From: Alphaproteobacteria bacterium
GTDB taxonomy: Bacteria; Pseudomonadota; Alphaproteobacteria; ATCC43930; CGMCC-115725
NCBI GenBank assembly: GCA_005884825.1
Contig: VAZT01000125.1
Span: forward strand, 1 to 31,864
Reading direction: 5' to 3'
DNA length: 31,864 nucleotides
A model generated the notes under the pieces. That model saw only the letters and a list, made by a program, of their open reading frames with translations, searched no databases and was not told the DNA's origin. This document shows positions 31,014-31,864 of this stretch, one piece after another; positions within the stretch are counted from its first letter, which is position 1, and the number at the start of each line of letters is the position of its first letter. The translations under genes and the position numbers were made by a program.

Positions 31014-31864
31014 TTACTCCGCTACACGGGTTTTGCGTTCGGTTATCCAGGACTTTACCTGGTCGTAGTAGTTGGCGAGATAGTACTCGGCGATGTCATC
31101 GGCGGTAGTGGCCCAGACGCCGTCATGCCCGAGAATGTAGCGCAGCGCCTCGTCGAGATGCTTGGCCGCGTTCGGCCGGCCGATATTGTGCGGGTGCAGC
31201 GACAGGCACATCACGCGTCCGTTCTCGGCGCCCTCGCGGTAGAGCGTGTCGAACTGGTCCTTGATCATCTGCTGGAAGTAATCCGCCTCGCGGCTCCAGG
31301 CGAGCATGCCGGCGTCGTTGGTCTGGCCGGTATAGGGGACGAAAATGAATTTCTGGCCGCCGCGGACGTTGATCGGCCAAGGCTGGTCGTCGATGATCCA
31401 TGACGTGTGGTAGAGACAGCCCGCCTCGGCCATCAAATCGTCCGTCCGCACCGTGTACCCCGCTCCGCCGCCGAGCCGTCCTTTCAGGCGCTTGCCGGTC
31501 ATCTCGTTGAGATGGGAGATGAAATCCTGCCAATAAACGCGCTCCTCTTCCTCGGTCAGGTCGTAAATCGGCCGGCTATTGTAGAGGCCATGCGCCATGT
31601 AGTCCCAGTCGGCGGCGATCATGGCGTCCTTGATCTCGGGGAAGTGGTCGAGGATCTCGAGGTTCAGGCAACAGCAGGCGCGCAGCTTGTGCTTGTTCAG
31701 CACGTCGAGCATGCGCCAGAACCCGACGCGGTTGCCGTAATCCATGCGCGAATAGAACGGAGTATCCGGCTGGGTCGGCCGGTTCTCCGGCAGGTATTCG
31801 AAGAACTCCATATTCGGCGCGACCCAGAACGCCACGCGCGCATTGTTCGGCCATTTAATGATCG
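31014..31864 (-). CDS. Polysaccharide deacetylase family protein (PuuE-like), 5' end beyond the window
   Basis: The last 283 codons of a carbohydrate esterase 4 / PuuE-type protein. These remove acetyl groups from sugars or, in the PuuE branch, act on allantoin-like amides. The frame stays open to the right edge, and the residues there (IIKWPNNARVAFWVAPNMEF) are still family sequence, so the start is outside; a GTG at 31835 is internal. Recognisable parts are YGNRVGFWRMLDVLNKHKLR, the WDYMAHGLYNS segment where members usually have a metal-binding H-x(3)-H or SHGW, GRLGGGAGYTVRT, and MCLSLHPHNIGRPNAAKHLD near the C-terminus. The PuuE-like arrangement and linkage to two amidohydrolases favour a small-molecule amide or lactone substrate over a polymer. 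Confidence 0.87.
   Translation of the reverse strand, partial: IIKWPNNARVAFWVAPNMEFFEYLPENRPTQPDTPFYSRMDYGNRVGFWRMLDVLNKHKLRACCCLNLEILDHFPEIKDAMIAADWDYMAHGLYNSRPIYDLTEEEERVYWQDFISHLNEMTGKRLKGRLGGGAGYTVRTDDLMAEAGCLYHTSWIIDDQPWPINVRGGQKFIFVPYTGQTNDAGMLAWSREADYFQQMIKDQFDTLYREGAENGRVMCLSLHPHNIGRPNAAKHLDEALRYILGHDGVWATTADDIAEYYLANYYDQVKSWITERKTRVAE

Noticed and set aside
1..31864. tRNA, rRNA, CRISPR arrays, transposases, integrases and attachment-site repeats
   Set aside because: I looked for these by eye on both strands and found no tRNA-like T-arm/acceptor pairs, spaced repeats or mobile-element proteins. A tRNAscan or repeat search could still find something short.

Overview
The window reads as a high-GC chromosome segment of an alphaproteobacterium, probably Hyphomicrobiales or Rhodospirillales. 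This is an inference from dense genes with Shine-Dalgarno leaders, a thrS-infC pair, a Ku protein of the subtype with an acidic insert, a CtrA-like TTAA-N7-TTAA site, and many amidohydrolase and luciferase-like monooxygenase (LLM) genes of the kind common in soil alphaproteobacteria. I saw no rRNA, tRNA, CRISPR array, transposase or phage gene.

Layout. 1-2164 (minus): the start of an M3 oligopeptidase, a two-gene unit of unknown function (small membrane protein plus 85-residue conserved protein), and a short-chain dehydrogenase. 2434-6233 (minus): infC, a thrS whose reading frame is broken by an internal deletion, and a family 4 glycosyltransferase. 6249-6908: remnants of an enoyl-CoA hydratase and a quinone oxidoreductase. 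6928-13089 (plus): a probable catabolic operon of aldo/keto reductase, amidohydrolase, lactonase-type beta-propeller and second amidohydrolase, followed by an exported MetX-like hydrolase. 13267-16610 (minus): a frameshifted MFS transporter, Ku, and a second copy of the unknown two-gene unit, here with an FHA domain fused to the conserved protein. 17000-19993 (plus): HAD hydrolase, small Cys-containing protein and membrane class III nucleotidyl cyclase. 20164-22871 (minus): methyltransferase, CmcJ/NvfI-like oxygenase, exonuclease III. 23139-28252 (plus): YaiI-type protein, LLM monooxygenase plus 2-oxoglutarate dioxygenase, TPR protein plus LLM monooxygenase. 28305-31864 (minus): sugar acetyltransferase, two amidohydrolases (one with a Tat-like signal) and a partial polysaccharide deacetylase.

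How the genes may work together. Two scavenging or catabolic clusters (6.9-13.1 kb and 28.3-31.9 kb) combine hydrolases that open lactones, amides or rings with oxidoreductases; no transporter or regulator next to them names the substrate. The most original signal is the duplicated unit at 789-1287 and 15835-16610. Two paralogous proteins, one with a phosphothreonine-binding FHA domain, each sit directly behind a small single-span membrane protein, and both units have similarly spaced TTAA/TTTAC/TTAAT elements about 70-100 bases upstream. The other notable points are the broken thrS, a probable non-AUG start of infC, and several damaged genes, which suggest either real decay or draft-assembly errors.
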